From: Lycorma delicatula
Taxonomy: Eukaryota; Arthropoda; Insecta; Hemiptera; Fulgoridae
Length of the DNA: 64,000 bases
Direction: 5' to 3'
NCBI RefSeq assembly: GCF_047948215.1
Contig: NC_134457.1
Location: 82,983,398 to 83,047,397 of the forward strand
A model generated the notes under the pieces. That model was not told where the DNA came from. It saw nothing but the letters and a program-made list of their open reading frames with translations, and did not search any database. Position numbers and translations under genes: made by a program. How positions within the stretch are numbered: position 1 is the first letter of the stretch; every line of letters begins with the position of its first letter. Below, piece after piece: positions 12,172 to 24,416 of this stretch.

Positions 12172-15100
12172 CACTTTTTTGTATTTTTAAAATAAAATTA
12201 AATGATTTTCTTTTACAGAATTAGTATTACTGTTTAATACATTTTAAATAATCATATTAAAAAAAAAGAATGAACTTTCTGGATCTTTGTTTAACATCTA
12301 ATTTATTGTATCCATCCATCTCAATTCTTATTTTGATTGTCTCCTTATTCAACAGAACAATACAGTAGTTTTAATATTCTTATATATCTATATATTAGTA
12401 TAAATTTTAACCAATTTTTTTTTGTTTTAATTAATTGGAAATTTTATAAGTCTGCTCTGACCTATGTTGTAGAGCAATCTCATTCTAACATGCAGAATAT
12501 TTAAACATTTAGTTACATGTTGTATTAAAGTGACTTAATCTTAAATGATAATAAACTTTAAAAATGACTTATGTCCATTAAAATATAACTGAACCTACTA
12601 TCCTACCATAGTTACCTATATAACTCATACTTAGAATTAATTATAGGAATAAAATTAACCTGCAGTATAAGATACATAATGAAGATTTCACATAAAAGAA
12701 TAGAGCAAAGAATAGTTTAATAGCATACAGTGTAAGCTAAGTAATGAAACAACCTTTATTTAGTCGTATTTTAATCTGGCAGTTGCTCATAAGTTTGACA
12801 GCAAGCAGTTTAGCAATATTCTGCTAGATAGCGTTGGTATAAAACTTCAGAAAAAATTTAAAATAAATAATATGTGATTACATGTGTAACCGACTTATAT
12901 TGTTTTATTGATATGATAAGTTTACTTGAAAAAAAGATAGAAAAAACTTTTGGATTTACAAGAAATTTTTCCTACGATGCACTTTTCAAAAAAATTTGAT
13001 GTAAACATCAAGATGGCGTCATCGTTTGTATAGTCGGCTACAGCTGACGTTTGTGGTTCACGTTTTGGTTTTTAGGACTAGGCACACGACAATGTTTTTT
13101 TTTGTATTTTTGAAATTTTTCAGTGTTTAATATATACTCTTCTCACACTTCTTAAATTATTCAGTTTATCGTTATGAGTCGTAATTTTCTTTTAAATTTT
13201 AATTGTCGGTTATAATTTGGTTTTAATTTTGATATGTGATCGGGTTGGAACTGAAAAAAATTCTTAACGTGTAAATTTTACTCTGTTGAATTTGTAAACG
13301 ATACATTGAAAAATAATTGACTACAGCTGGTTGTCTATGTAAGTACGCTTTTAATGTTAGATGATGCAGTTATTTCATTAAAATATGATGTTTTAAGGTT
13401 AACGTTCTTCACGATCGTCGATATTCCAAATTTGCTATTACAAATTTTTCAACTGTCTTTATGAAAAAAAATCGCATTGCTTTGATAGATACATGAATCG
13501 TGAAGATTTTTAATAAATTTTAACATTGGCTCGTGCAAGTACAAACCGTTATTAACACATGGTCATTAATAGGATGGCGTATCATATTACTTAGTCGTTT
13601 GTTAACTCATTATCGATTTTTTATCCGCCTATTTGGTGAAATTTGTTGAATATTAGTATTTAAAAGAAGTTTCGTAGATTTATGAATTATTTAGTTTTAC
13701 CCACTTTTTCATAATTTGTTTTGATTAAGCAGTATTATTTTTTCTATTTTAATGAGGCAATGTTTAATGAAGTTTTTTTTATCATTAATTACATTTGGTG
13801 ACATGTTTTTATGCTAATTATTTATCAAAATCATTTTTTATGTTGAATTGTGATTTATATCTGCCTTCTACAGCAGCAAGTGAAGCTAATTTAATAATTA
13901 TGAACAATATCTAGATTTTCATGTTAATTTTGCTATTATAACAGTAAAATTATCAGTTTTCCAGAAAAAAGAAAAAGTCTTTAAAGCTTTTAATTGGACA
14001 CATTTGCAATAAGGTCACATATGGTCATGTGATGGGTATATGTTATTGTTTTAAACCATTAGGATAGATTGGTTGTTTTCTCTTACCCTGAAGTTGATTG
14101 CTTGATTGTATTTTAACTTATTCTGTGATATGGGTTGTATTTTAAATTTTGTGTAAGAATTTTAGTTTTATTAAAACCGAGTTTAAGTTTTTCCATTTTA
14201 TTCTTTATGAGTTTATTTTATTGAAGATGTTTATAATTTTATTCCCACAAAAAATTAAAATTAAAAAGTTTTTTAGTTATTAATTTTTTACTAATTACGT
14301 GTTATTCGTAATCTTCTTCATTCTTAATAACTTTGGTTATTCGAATAGTTAAAAATAACAAAAAGCCATTGTGATTCATGTAGCAACTTCACTGCCATTT
14401 AAAGTGCACATCATGTGTATATGTAAACAAAAATTAGAATTAAGATGTGTAAATTTGTGCAATAAAATAATATATTTTATGTGTATTTTCTTACACTGAG
14501 ATGTTTTAAAATTTAATTTTAGTTTGTTAATTTATTTACTCATCTTTCCATGTTAATTTTTCTGTCTTATTTTAATTATGTAAATTTTTAAAGAGTAAAT
14601 CTAAGATACACTGTATTTTCTGTTTGGAAAGCATGAAAGTATTCTAATGTTGGATAATATTTCAAAAGTTGTGCTATAGGGACTCTTATCTAATGACAAC
14701 CACTTCTCTGAGTTAAATTTATAACTTATAATGTACTTAATTTTTTTTTAAATATTTATTTTTAAAACGCAAGTGTTTTTAATTACCATCAAGTACAATA
14801 TGTTATCAGTTGCTTATGGTACCTTAATTGCATCTGAGGTTTGTTTCATGTAGTTCCGTGCTTTTGTAAATAACTGCATTCCTTCTTCATGACTCGCTGA
14901 GGATGTACTTTTACTGTCATTCAGACAAAAGTCAGTAGAAATATTTGAAAACAATTGATGTTAAAGATGAACTGTAACAAGGGACTCTTGTTGAAAAGAT
15001 AATATGCAAATTTAAACAGTCAAATATTTAGTGATTATACATACCAAAGTGGATGATGGTCCATAAAATGTTCTAATATACTCATAGCATGAAACTATTT

Positions 15101-15345
15101 ATTGGTGCAGTACTTATTTACTTTGTAATCTTAGCAAGTCACTCTATTATGCTTATTGTAAGCATATTGGTCTATCGTGGACTTGATGCTTTGTTGAATC
15201 ATAAATGGATAGGTAATGGAGAAGTATGTCTTGGTATGATAATTTTAAATAATTATTTATATTAGTTTAATTTATTGCAAATTATTGTTGATATTATATT
15301 TACAAATTGCACTAGGAACGTTTTGCAATACTACACAACGGATCA
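12170..15345. other. Intergenic, possible transcription start near 13.0 kb
   Basis: No exon is supported. At 13008-13020 the sequence AAGATGGCGTCATCG resembles the start-codon-proximal YY1-type motif of housekeeping promoters, but the ATG opens only a 6-codon frame (MASSFV then stop), so any gene beginning here would need a splice or a leader exon. The rest is AT-rich without recognisable features. Confidence 0.3.
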
Positions 15346-15348
15346 TTA

Positions 15349-16284
15349 CAGGGTGTTAAAAGTTTTAACACAATTCCTAAACTGCACTGTAGTTTATTCA
15401 CTGTCTCGGTGACATTTGCTTTTTAGCTGCATTAGGGAAAAGAAAGAGATAGTGGTATCATCATGGTTGAAAACCACAATACCATCACCCTGAATATTGA
15501 ACATTTTGCTTGTGGGTTAAGTGTTAGTTGATCATGTTTAGAGGAAATGACTCCGATAGTGGAGAGGATTTTCCTCATTATTCAACATTATTTAGGTGGT
15601 ACCAATAGTTTGAAAAAGGGAATTTTGGCCTTTAGGATGCTCCAAGGTCATGACAACTGTCTTCATCTGTGACTGAAGGAAACATTGCTGCAGTATAAAA
15701 AATGCTTGAGACAGACAAGCATATGACCTAGCAAATAGAGGAATCATTGGGCATTATACACCAGCAGTTTGTGTTATTCTGTGAGATCACTTTCAAGTTA
15801 GAAAGCCTTGTACCTTTTAGGTGCCGCATAACTTGACCGATGATCAGATGCCAGGTTGTGTGTCATGGTGCCATGAAATGCTGAAAAAGTTTGGAAATGG
15901 GAGATCTTCTTATGTGAACAGTATTGTGACAGGTAACAAAACTTGGCTATATTATTTTGACTCCCTGACCAAGGCCCAGAATAAGTGTGGGTGTTCGAGG
16001 ATGAGAAGACCTTCATTGCTATTTGAAAATACAGATCACTAAAGAAAAGAATGGTGGCCGTATTATTTAGTGTGAGAGAAGTTTTAGAGCAAGTTGTGAT
16101 GGAAATTCAGAAGACAATTACGGGAAAGTGGTATGCTGAGGAATACCTGCCTAGCAAGTCTAGAACCTCTCAAGAAGCTGCGCCCAAACTCAAGGATGTA
16201 CATGTGGTTTTTTCACCACAATAATACTTCAGCGCATAAAAAATATAGTTGTATTGTAAAATTTTCCTAGGCCCTTTGACATAA
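15349..16284 (+). pseudogene. Decayed mariner transposase, interrupted by a SINE
   Basis: Plus-strand mariner relic. Its 5' end carries a 19-base palindromic block (15353-15371). Coding scraps in order: RWYQ-FEKGNFGL (15600s), SSVTEGNIAA and KMLETDKHMT (linker between DNA-binding and catalytic domains), then an open piece at 15821-16042 with MPHNLTDDQM, CVSWCHEMLKKFGNG, NSIVTGNKTWLYYFDSLTKA (first catalytic motif, normally TGDE[TS]W; the acidic residues are replaced by NK here) and further on FFHHNNTSAHK (second catalytic motif HDNAxxH, D replaced by N). Both visible catalytic aspartates are lost. The reading frame is then cut by the SINE at 16285; the third catalytic motif is not found beyond it. 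Confidence 0.75.
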
Positions 16285-16578
16285 TCCACCGGGTTGGTCT
16301 AGTGGTGAACGCGTCTTCCCAAATCGCCTGATTTGGAAGCCGAGGGTTCCAGCGTTCAAGTCCTAGTAAAGCCAGTTGTTTTTACATGGATTTGAATGCT
16401 AGATCGTGGATACCGGTGTTCTTTGGTGGTTGGGTTTCAATTAACCACACATCTCAGGATTGGTCGAACTGAGAATGTACAAGACCACATTCATTTATAC
16501 GCATGCATGTCATCCTCATTCATCCTCTGAAGTATTATCTAAAAACGGTAGTTACCAGAGGCTAAACAGGAAAAAAAA
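16285..16578 (+). mobile_element. tRNA-derived SINE, family A, copy 1 (full length)
   Basis: Starts TCCACCGGGTTGGTCTAG, contains a perfect A box TGGTCTAGTGG and a perfect B box GTTCAAGTC of an internal RNA polymerase III promoter, then a ~200-base tRNA-unrelated body (GGTGTTCTTTGGTGGTTG, CATCTCAGG, CCTCATTCATCCTCTGAAG) and an A-rich 3' end. It is flanked by near-identical direct repeats GGCCCTTTGACATAA (16270-16284) and GGCCCTTTAGCATAA (16579-16593), a target-site duplication proving retrotransposition. It sits in a mariner relic. Sister copies: 22588, 50229 and the 3' piece at 18190. Confidence 0.9.
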
Positions 16579-16619
16579 GGCCCTTTAGCATAAAATTCAT
16601 ATTAATAATAATAATGGGT

Positions 16620-16671
16620 ATAAAACATTATTGTGTTTTATGTCCTTGTGTGAAACACAATAATGTTTTAT
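16620..16671. repeat. Perfect 19-bp hairpin
   Basis: Arms 16620-16638 and 16653-16671 are exact reverse complements (ATAAAACATTATTGTGTTT) around a 14-base loop. It lies just past the SINE target duplication, possibly in the remainder of the interrupted mariner. It has no poly-U or other sign of a function. Confidence 0.85.
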
Positions 16672-17084
16672 GTGCTAAACTAGTTGAAAAGCATCTTATG
16701 TTTTAAAAGATCAAAATTATTGCTATGAGTTATAAAAGGATTTCCAAAAAAAAGAATACTGTGATATGGCTATTTATCAGTTTTACAATTTAGATTACTT
16801 TTGAGTTTGAATTTTGTTATTTTATATGGGGGGGGGGCTTCATTTTTAACTAAATATTATGTTACATAAATTAACTATATGTATAATGGAAGGTAGGAAT
16901 TTTTGCTTATTTTACAGAATTTAATGGATTTTCTACATTGGACCATCCCACCCCCTTCCCAATGATTATTTTCCAGCCTTGTGATGTTTTCCAGTGTGAT
17001 TCATTTCATTATGATTTGAGAAAATATGTATTATCAGTTTAAAATCTCTGTGATTGATAGTGTCATTTATTTTCAGAAGATTCT

Positions 17085-17150
17085 GGGTTGGAATCCTGGT
17101 TAGGCTTGACATTTTTCAAATGTTACAAAAATCACCTCTTATCCAAAAAA
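17085..17150 (+). mobile_element. Worn 3' part of SINE family B
   Basis: TCTGGGTTGGAATCCTGGTTAGGCTTGACATTTTTCA matches, piecewise, the B box and following body of family B SINEs at 28250, 55190 and 58078 (GGTTCGAATCC, TCAGGCATGGCATTTTCA). Only the B-box half is recognisable, followed by an A-run. Around it, 16672-18189 otherwise holds nothing I can name. Confidence 0.4.
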
Positions 17151-18189
17151 AAACCTTATAAAAAAAAGCCGTATTTACATTATCAGTAAGTAAATTTTGA
17201 AATAATTTTAACAGGTTAAAATTATAAATTGAGCCATATTAAATCACCACAATGAAGAGTAATATCAAAATACTAAAGCTGTATTAGAATTGTCATTCTA
17301 TGTCACACAGTTTGTTTTATAATGAACATTTCTTTTACAGATAGAATAAATTATACAGCATACAACTATTTAAATGGAAATATCAATTTGTTACTTTAGA
17401 AATTTTAATATAAAAAGGTTTTATTTTTAATATTTATTTAAAGGGTTAATTTTAATAAATCGTTCAACAGTTGTGACTAATTCATGAGAATTATCAGTTA
17501 ACTAATTTCTCATGAGTAAATTATCTTTTTGAATTCAGACCTATGTTTCACAACAAATAGTCTTTTTGGATTTGAAATTTGGTAGTTTATTAGCTAAATT
17601 TGTAGGAGGTGTTTCCTAGTGAAGTGAGTGGTAACATTCATAAATATTGTAATCCTTTTGTGAGGAGAACCTTGATTTAACATTAATGTCTATTGTTAGA
17701 TGAATTAAGTATGAAAAGTTGTTACTTCTAATTTTTATAGAATTTATTGAAGTTAAGAATTTACTTTTTATTTTATAGACTACTTTAAGGGAAAGTATTG
17801 TAATTTATAAGATTTTTTGGACCCGGTTTTTTCATATCTCAATGGTGATTGATTGCGTGTGTTTTGCATTATAGGGCTTCAAAGCTATTAAATTTTTATG
17901 AAAATCTCTCTTAAGAAGCAAGGTAGTTCCTTCTTAATCCATGGTATAGTTTCATTAAAGAAGAGTCTTTGGCAAGACAATAAATTACTCTGATAGAAGT
18001 TAGTCCTTTTTCACCAATCCTTTATCCTTATCATCCTGTTCAGCGGATACAGGTTGACCCTATTAGGTATTCCATGCTGTGGCTCCTAAAGAGCCAGCCC
18101 ATCTTTGATATCTATTAGGAAGCCTATTCATAGACTGACTTGGGATTCTATTTGTCTTGTAGCTGCACAACAAACTGATTGGCTGAAGT

Positions 18190-18325
18190 GCTTATTGGTG
18201 AACCACACATCTCAGAAATGGTCGAACTGAGATTGTACTCTTCATTTACTTTTATAAATATCATCCTTATTCATCCTCTAAAGTAATACCTTATGGTAGT
18301 TCCGGAGACTGAACAGAAAAAGAAC
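18190..18325 (+). mobile_element. SINE family A, 5'-truncated copy
   Basis: Starting at GGTGAACCACACATCTCAG and running through GGTCGAACTGAGATTGTAC, CATCCTTATTCATCCTCT and AAGTAATACC to an A-rich end AACAGAAAAAGAA, this is the tRNA-unrelated 3' half of family A. The tRNA head with the A and B boxes is missing. The preceding 18000-18190 does not match the family. Confidence 0.75.
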
Positions 18326-20039
18326 AGGATCTACTCATCTCACCTCCTAAAATGCAATATATTAAAGTTATTTAAATTTATTGAACTTACGAATTAAAGT
18401 AGTTCTGGAATGGAATTGTTAGTTTATAATTTGCCACATTTCTAATGTTTTCAACCAGTAATCGTACTTTTTTTTGAACGTACATAAATGTTTTAATCAG
18501 ATTACTTTTTAAACATGAATAATCAGTTTAATTTCATATTATCTTTTTCCTGAAATTAAGTACATGTACTAATGCATTGTTCTGTTGTTTTTTTCCTCTT
18601 CTCTACTTCTTTATTTTACCCGTTAGTTTAATATTTTTGCTTAATCCTTTAACTTCAGTTATGCTTTTATGCAATGCTCTCCCTTGCTCTCTCTATTTTT
18701 GCTGTAAACTAATTCTATACATCATAACATTCAGCCTTCAAAACTTGTTTTTTTGATTTTTATCAAAAACTCCTCTTTCACTTTTTTGTGGTGGAGAAGA
18801 AGGGGATTGGTGATAACTTTATTTTGAATTTTGTCAGTCCATTTTAATTCATCGCAAAATGTTTTCTTTGTAGCTTTATAATTTATTCATGTTTCACTTG
18901 CATAAAATCCTGTTTTGTTCAGAATCAGATTTTCAGAAATTTCTTTACAATTACATTTTTATTTCAGAAATTTCAAGTAAGTTCCTCTTTGACAGTAGAG
19001 TAGGTTATACAATGAAAGTCAGTTTGTAATTATTAACTGTTAGTTTTTGAGTTTAGTTAGTTAACTTTTGTATAGATGCCGTTTGATTAATCCTGTAATT
19101 TGTAAATATGACCACTGAAAAGGCATTTGAACTGCATGATTATAACTTAATAATTGTACTATATTGTGTAGTGTTCAAGTATAGAGTTTCATTTCTATCA
19201 GATTAAACGTTCTACAAACAGTTTTTTAATGGATTATTAAATTGTACTAACAATTATACAGCTCTGGGTACCAGGGAAAATCATTGGGATGATCACACTG
19301 AAAAAATTAAAGAATTTTACGAATATTGTTTCAGATTTTATTTACTGCCCGATTCTTATCTCCTAAAATACTTTACAAAAATGTTTGTATAGCTTGTAAG
19401 TCACATAAGAATGTTTCCACAAGAAGTTTGAAGAAACAAAACTTCAAAAAAGTTTCTGTCAAAATAGAAATCAGTCCTATTTTCCTTAATGTTAAGCGGT
19501 TGAATTTTTTCCGCCATGAGCGTGTAAATAAAAAAAAACGATTCATCTTAAAGAATGCATCCTGAGAGAGTAAATACAGAAATCTGTTTTTCATCCAGAG
19601 GGCGTGGCTCACTCGTAAATATTCTAAATGAAGAATTAGAGACACTGCTGAGAATTCAGAAATGTTAATTGATGTGGCTAATTAAGTAATTTTTATTTTT
19701 CAAGTTTCGTTAAGAAAAACGTTATGTCGTTAATGCGTAACTCCGCAGTCTTAGTAAAATGGACACAAATTGAAATAAATCAAAGTACTGCCGTCGAAGG
19801 AGAAATCTTGTATTTTGCACCGAACGCAATGAAAAAATGAAAATAAACGTAATAATTCTACCTACAGACGTAACTTTAATTATATTTATAGTACACAGAT
19901 ACCGCTTACCTCGAAAAATTATTTCATGAGATGAGCACCTCTTGGTGTTGAAGTATAATGATTTTTATGAAGCCCCTTCTAGTTGATATCTTGGTTCTTG
20001 AAGTGTTAACAAAGTTTGAGTGCTACCTTATTTTCATTA
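18326..20039. other. Intergenic, nothing supported
   Basis: Overlapping open frames on both strands at 19326-19645 (79 and 90 codons) have no recognisable domain and show no splice signals that would make an exon; I treat them as chance. Confidence 0.4.
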
Positions 20040-20370
20040 CGTCCGTGAATCTTGGACCAAAGAAGACAAATGACATCCCAAACGGTTGAGATGAAATTTT
20101 TAAGAAGTGTAAAAGATGTAGGTAGTTTAGCTTAAGAAGTGATAAGATTACCTGAATGAAGACATTAAAAGTGAGATCCAAGTACAGCCGTAAATGATAC
20201 AGTCAAAACGCACACAAACAATCGATATCCTCATGTAGAGAGATTAATAGATGATAGGTTGCTTTCTCTTTCGTGCCTCATTGTAAACATGTAGGAAGAT
20301 ATAAGATTGGAAGACCAAGGTTATGCTGAATGGAACAGGTCTAGACCAAAATCCCGTAGATGATGAACGT
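20040..20370 (+). pseudogene. LINE reverse-transcriptase C-terminal relic
   Basis: Plus-strand scraps of the C-terminal part of an insect endonuclease/reverse-transcriptase LINE: QTVEMKFLRSVKDVG at about 20080-20125, then, after decay, KHVGRYKIGRPRLC-MEQV near 20288-20330, equivalent to the GRRxxGRPRxRWxEQ motif near the C-terminus of such ORF2 proteins. Stops and frameshifts throughout. The family is different from the LINE at 30.5 kb. Confidence 0.5.
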
Positions 20371-20555
20371 TTAATTAATATTTATAGTATATAGAAAACG
20401 CCTACTACAATAAGTTTTAAATTTGTTAAAAATTAGAAAACAAGACCGCCAAAAAAAAAAACTAAAATTAGAGTTCGCCACTTAGCGGTCGAAATCGGAA
20501 ACTTCTGGTTTTTTAAATTTGCATTTAATTTTCAGATGAGTACGTTGACAAACAT

Positions 20556-20790
20556 TGCTCTTTAATATAAGATAATTAAAGAGCGTACGAGTGACAATTT
20601 TGTATATAGTATTTGTGTATAGTATAATTGTTTTTAAATTTATTTAAACACATACACACAAACACACACACATATTATAAGACACTCCTGGTAACGTTAG
20701 AATTCCAACGCGGGGTCAAACATCTAAATCGGTTCATTTGTACGGTGAAAAAACAACCAACAAACAAACATACATACACCCTGAATACAT
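20556..20790 (+). repeat. Dispersed repeat alpha, copy 1 (uninterrupted)
   Basis: CTCTTTAATATAAGATAATTAAAGAGCG, an (AC)-rich stretch, ACACTCCTGGTAA, ATTCCAACGCGGGGTCA and CATACATACA all recur in the same order at 59535-59696 and 61010-61080, where a mariner splits the unit. Its first 28 bases form a short hairpin (CTCTTTAAT against ATTAAAGAG). Non-coding; identity of the parent element unknown. Confidence 0.75.
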
Positions 20791-20869
20791 TGCATTTCTT
20801 TTTGGGCAATCTTGTAAAAAATTAAAGCTCGGCTAAGTAGAAAAATCATCATGCAGTAAAATTTTATTT

Positions 20870-21190
20870 TAAATCGATTATATCTCGAGGACGGTTTACT
20901 AGATTTTAATTTTATTAAAAATTCATTCTCGAGAATAGAATAACTGTGTCTTACAGATTAGGTGACTCAGAATATTGCTAACGAAAAACGACGCTGTAAA
21001 ATACGAAATACTGTTCTTTTAACTACCCACCCAGTATTGGATTTATTTCGATTTACTTAATTTACGTCCAACGCTGACACCAAATTTCAGTTAAGGCAGT
21101 GATAAAAACAGTCATTCATATCGGCCCAGCCGTTTTTTAGTTTTAAATAAATATCGATGTAAGTTAATATACATACATTCTTACTGTGAA
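20870..21190 (+). mobile_element. Possible LINE 3' tail
   Basis: ACACCAAATTTCAGTTAAGG, CGGCCCAGCCGTTTTTTAG and ATACATACATTC in this order are the kind of 3' end found in RTE-like LINEs and their SINEs (CCAAATTTCA...CAGCCGTTTT...ACATACAT). No coding part is attached, so it could equally be a SINE tail. Confidence 0.35.
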
Positions 21191-21859
21191 TTATATGTTT
21201 TCTGTGATTGGTGTACTATTACGGTAGTTCTTCGTTATTACATAACAATAGAATGCAGATTATGTATATTTTAAGTGACCTGATTTATCTATACAGTACA
21301 TGTGACAAGTCAGAGGCCACGTTTTTGATTGATATAATAAATTTTTATTAATTGTTAATTTCCTTTGTTAAAGTTATATCATTTTTTTAATATTCACTCT
21401 TAAGCTAATAATTTTGTGATTACCTTGAGCATCGTGTATTAAATTAGGTATATATTTGATTTTTTTTTTAATTTGTTTTGTTATAAATGTAATTATTAAT
21501 TTTTTTGTCGTTATAGTTTCTTAATGTTCTTATTATATTCAGAAATGTTTAATAGAATTTCTCTATACGATAAATAATATTAGTAATATAGTGTATCTTT
21601 GAAGAAAGTTATTAGTCTTGCAGTTCAGTTGCTTATTGCTCGATTATTTTATTTTTTATGAATTTAATGTTGACTCCTTTGTAGCAGCTGATTGCCACAA
21701 CGTTTTGCTTGTCCAGGGGACATGAACAGGAAGCAATTTTAACTTCGACAGAAAGAGAAGTTTCGACGCGTTTCCTAATGCTAAAACTTGGAAAATCTTC
21801 GGATGGTAATACTTCGTTTCCTTCTGTCTGTATAATAGCAACACTTCAATGCGGGGAGC

Positions 21860-21990
21860 AAACGCTGCCAATTTTGTAGCGTGTGAAAATGCCATACCTT
21901 ACCGGGATTCGAATGAAATGCCATACATCACCGGGATACCCGGATGAAAGGCGAAGACTCTACCATTCGCGCCACGGCGGCCGGCTCATA
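21860..21990 (-). mobile_element. SINE family B, minus-strand variant with internal duplication
   Basis: On the minus strand this begins GCCGGCCGCCGTGGCGCGAA (A-box region), continues through GCCTTTCATCCGGGTATCCC, then has a repeated segment: GATGTATGGCATTTC is followed by ATTCGAATCCCGGTAAGG and a second TATGGCATTTTCACACGC. Other family B copies carry the GGCATTTTCACACGC block once. The 3' continuation beyond about 21860 does not match the family body. Confidence 0.7.
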
Positions 21991-22587
21991 ACATAGACTT
22001 AACTCGAGGCAACAGACGCTGCCGTGAAACCGCTCCGACCGTGGGAAATAAACGCTCCGTGCTTAGAAGCAGTGTAAACTTCTAAAAAATGTAACAACAA
22101 AGACCTGAACTTCCTTGATGGGTAAAATACAATAAATAGGAAAGATGAAGTAAATACAACAGGCTGGAAACATAGAACATTCATTCAAGAATTGTGCCTA
22201 AATAAGAAGACTACCACAGTATAAGATAATGAAGATTGTTTGACCTAGGAAGAGGAAAGGTCCAAGAATGCTGCCCGCCCTGGCCTTGTTTAATGTGAAT
22301 ATTAAAATTCCTAAAGATGTGTTAAAGTCCCTTCATTTTCTTCAAGAAGGTGTCAGATGATCAGAGTATGAGGGAAGAAAACGTTTTAGATTCCCAGATA
22401 ACATGAATGCTTAGAAGGTGAAGCACAGGATACTTAATAGATTTTATCAAAATTAGAAGGCATTGTAACGATGAACGTTTGAGGAAAACAAACATAATTA
22501 TAGGGTTTAATAATCCAGTGATTGCCTACATAAAAGAATGAAGAACTGAAAGACGAAAACTGTGCAGGTTTCAGGTATTTAGATGAA

Positions 22588-22899
22588 CCCACCGGGTTGG
22601 TCTAGTGGTGAACGCGTCTTCCCAAATCAGCTGATTTGGAAGTCGAGAGTTCCAGCGTTCAAGTCCTAGTAAAGCCAGCTATTTTTACACGGACTTGAAT
22701 ACTAGATCGTGGATACCGGTGTTCTTTGGTGGTTGGGTTTCAATTAACCACACATCTCAGGTATGGTCGAACTGAGAATGTACAAGACTACACTTCATTC
22801 ACACTCATACATATCATCCACATTCATACATATCATCCTTATTCATCCTCTGAAATATTATCTAAACGGTAGTTACCGGAGGCTAAACAGGAAAAAGAA
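22588..22899 (+). mobile_element. SINE family A, copy 2 (full length)
   Basis: Very similar to copy 1, with intact A box (TGGTCTAGTGG) and B box (GTTCAAGTC). It is flanked by an exact 15-base target-site duplication AGGTATTTAGATGAA at 22573-22587 and 22900-22914, indicating a comparatively recent insertion. It carries a small internal duplication of a CATACATATCATCC block in the 3' half. The flanking DNA from 22200 to 22570 is not recognised. Confidence 0.93.
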
Positions 22900-23003
22900 A
22901 GGTATTTAGATGAAATGTTGACTGAAGGTTTTGCATTACGTGGATAAGTTTCTAAAAGGCCATTTTTAAGTTGAAGATGATCGGTATTATTGTGATATTT
23001 CTG

Positions 23004-23017
23004 ATGCGCGCGCGCGC
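23004..23017. repeat. Short (GC)n tract
   Basis: Seven alternating GC units, unusual in this AT-rich surrounding; potential Z-DNA former. From 22915 to 24340 nothing else is supported; an open frame from 23896 has no domain. Confidence 0.8.
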
Positions 23018-24339
23018 AACTGCGGTCATTCCTAAACACGTTAACCACGATACTCTAATCAGCGCGCTTCAAACTTTACATGTTTAAGTTTAAAAAAAAA
23101 AGTAAGAATTATAAAATGCTGTGTAGATTCAGTATAAATATAATAGTCGTATATTATTTTTTCTGTAATTTATTAAAAAAATTAAAGCTCCTAGTTATTA
23201 TTAAGTTTCTGTAATTTTAATTTTCTTTATTTAATGTCACGCGTAATTGCATGACACGTTTTTAAGTCCCAGCTTTTTTTCTAATCCACTTCATTATGCA
23301 GTGTTAACAGCCGAACATCGTTCGGTTGCCAAACAGTTAGTGTCTGATTAGCTGTTTCAAGATGCAGCAGATTTAAAATGAAAATAAAATCATGATTACT
23401 CTTCAACTGGGTGTTAGGTAAACGTATTTAAATTCCAACGACTAATCGTTGGGGTTCAAACATTGGGATTGTCTCATGATTAGGCCTTCATGTACTACAA
23501 ACACGTAGACATTTTATCTAGTATGCATTTTATTTAGTAAAATGAACGAAATGTACATTATTGTAGATCCAATTCTCAATAAACGGATAAATTCATACCC
23601 TTGCTTGCGTAAACGTTTTTTATGCAATTCGCTGCTTTGCTGATCTTTACCGTTTAGCGTTATGAAATTAATATGTAAAGAAGTAACTGTATTTTGTATT
23701 AATGATGTACAGTAATATTAATGTTTTAAAAAGGAGAAGGATGGATTAAATGAGTATTCAGTTGGGTGTCGGCCAGCAATGTAAACAGAAAAATGTAGAG
23801 GCTGGAATACTATTACATCGCTCCGCTATCATCTAGTTAATAATACGATGCATTGAACTCGAGCGACGTCTTTACAGTAACGACGTCTAGTCATAATGTC
23901 TCGACGCGTCTGCTGGACAAACTCCCATGCTAGTTTTTATTGCTTAAGTTTCTCACAGTTATATCGGCTTTTATTGTATTTGTACAGCTTTGATTTCTTA
24001 TTTTTAACTGCCAAGAAAGGACGTACGTTGTCGGAAGTGTTCATTACACTGATATTATTTATTACATTCGCTCAATTTTTTTTCTTGTAAAAAGTAAAAT
24101 TATTTTTTTTTACTATATATTTTAATTTGTATAATCTAAAGTACAGTGGATAGTTCCCTCAAAAGCACTGCATAGTTACTTTAAAAAAAGAAAATTATAA
24201 AATTTAGCCCTGAAGAGTGGTTGTAGTAAATGGATATAAGTTGCACTTAAACTTGTTGAATCATTTAAATACAAAAATATCGTGTTTAGTATCAATTGTT
24301 CGAAATTCCTTACTTATTTTAATTCTAGTTAGTTTTATA

Positions 24340-24341
<2 letters not shown>

Positions 24342-24412
<71 letters not shown>
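24342..24412. repeat. (AT)n microsatellite
   Basis: About 35 uninterrupted AT units. It can fold back on itself and is expected to vary in length. Confidence 0.97.

Positions 24413-24416
<4 letters not shown>

Noticed and set aside
19326..19645. Overlapping frames on both strands
   Set aside because: No domain, and a pair of overlapping antisense frames in AT-rich DNA is expected by chance.
20556..20583. Rho-independent terminator-like hairpin CTCTTTAAT...ATTAAAGAG
   Set aside because: The genome is eukaryotic and the hairpin is part of a dispersed repeat.
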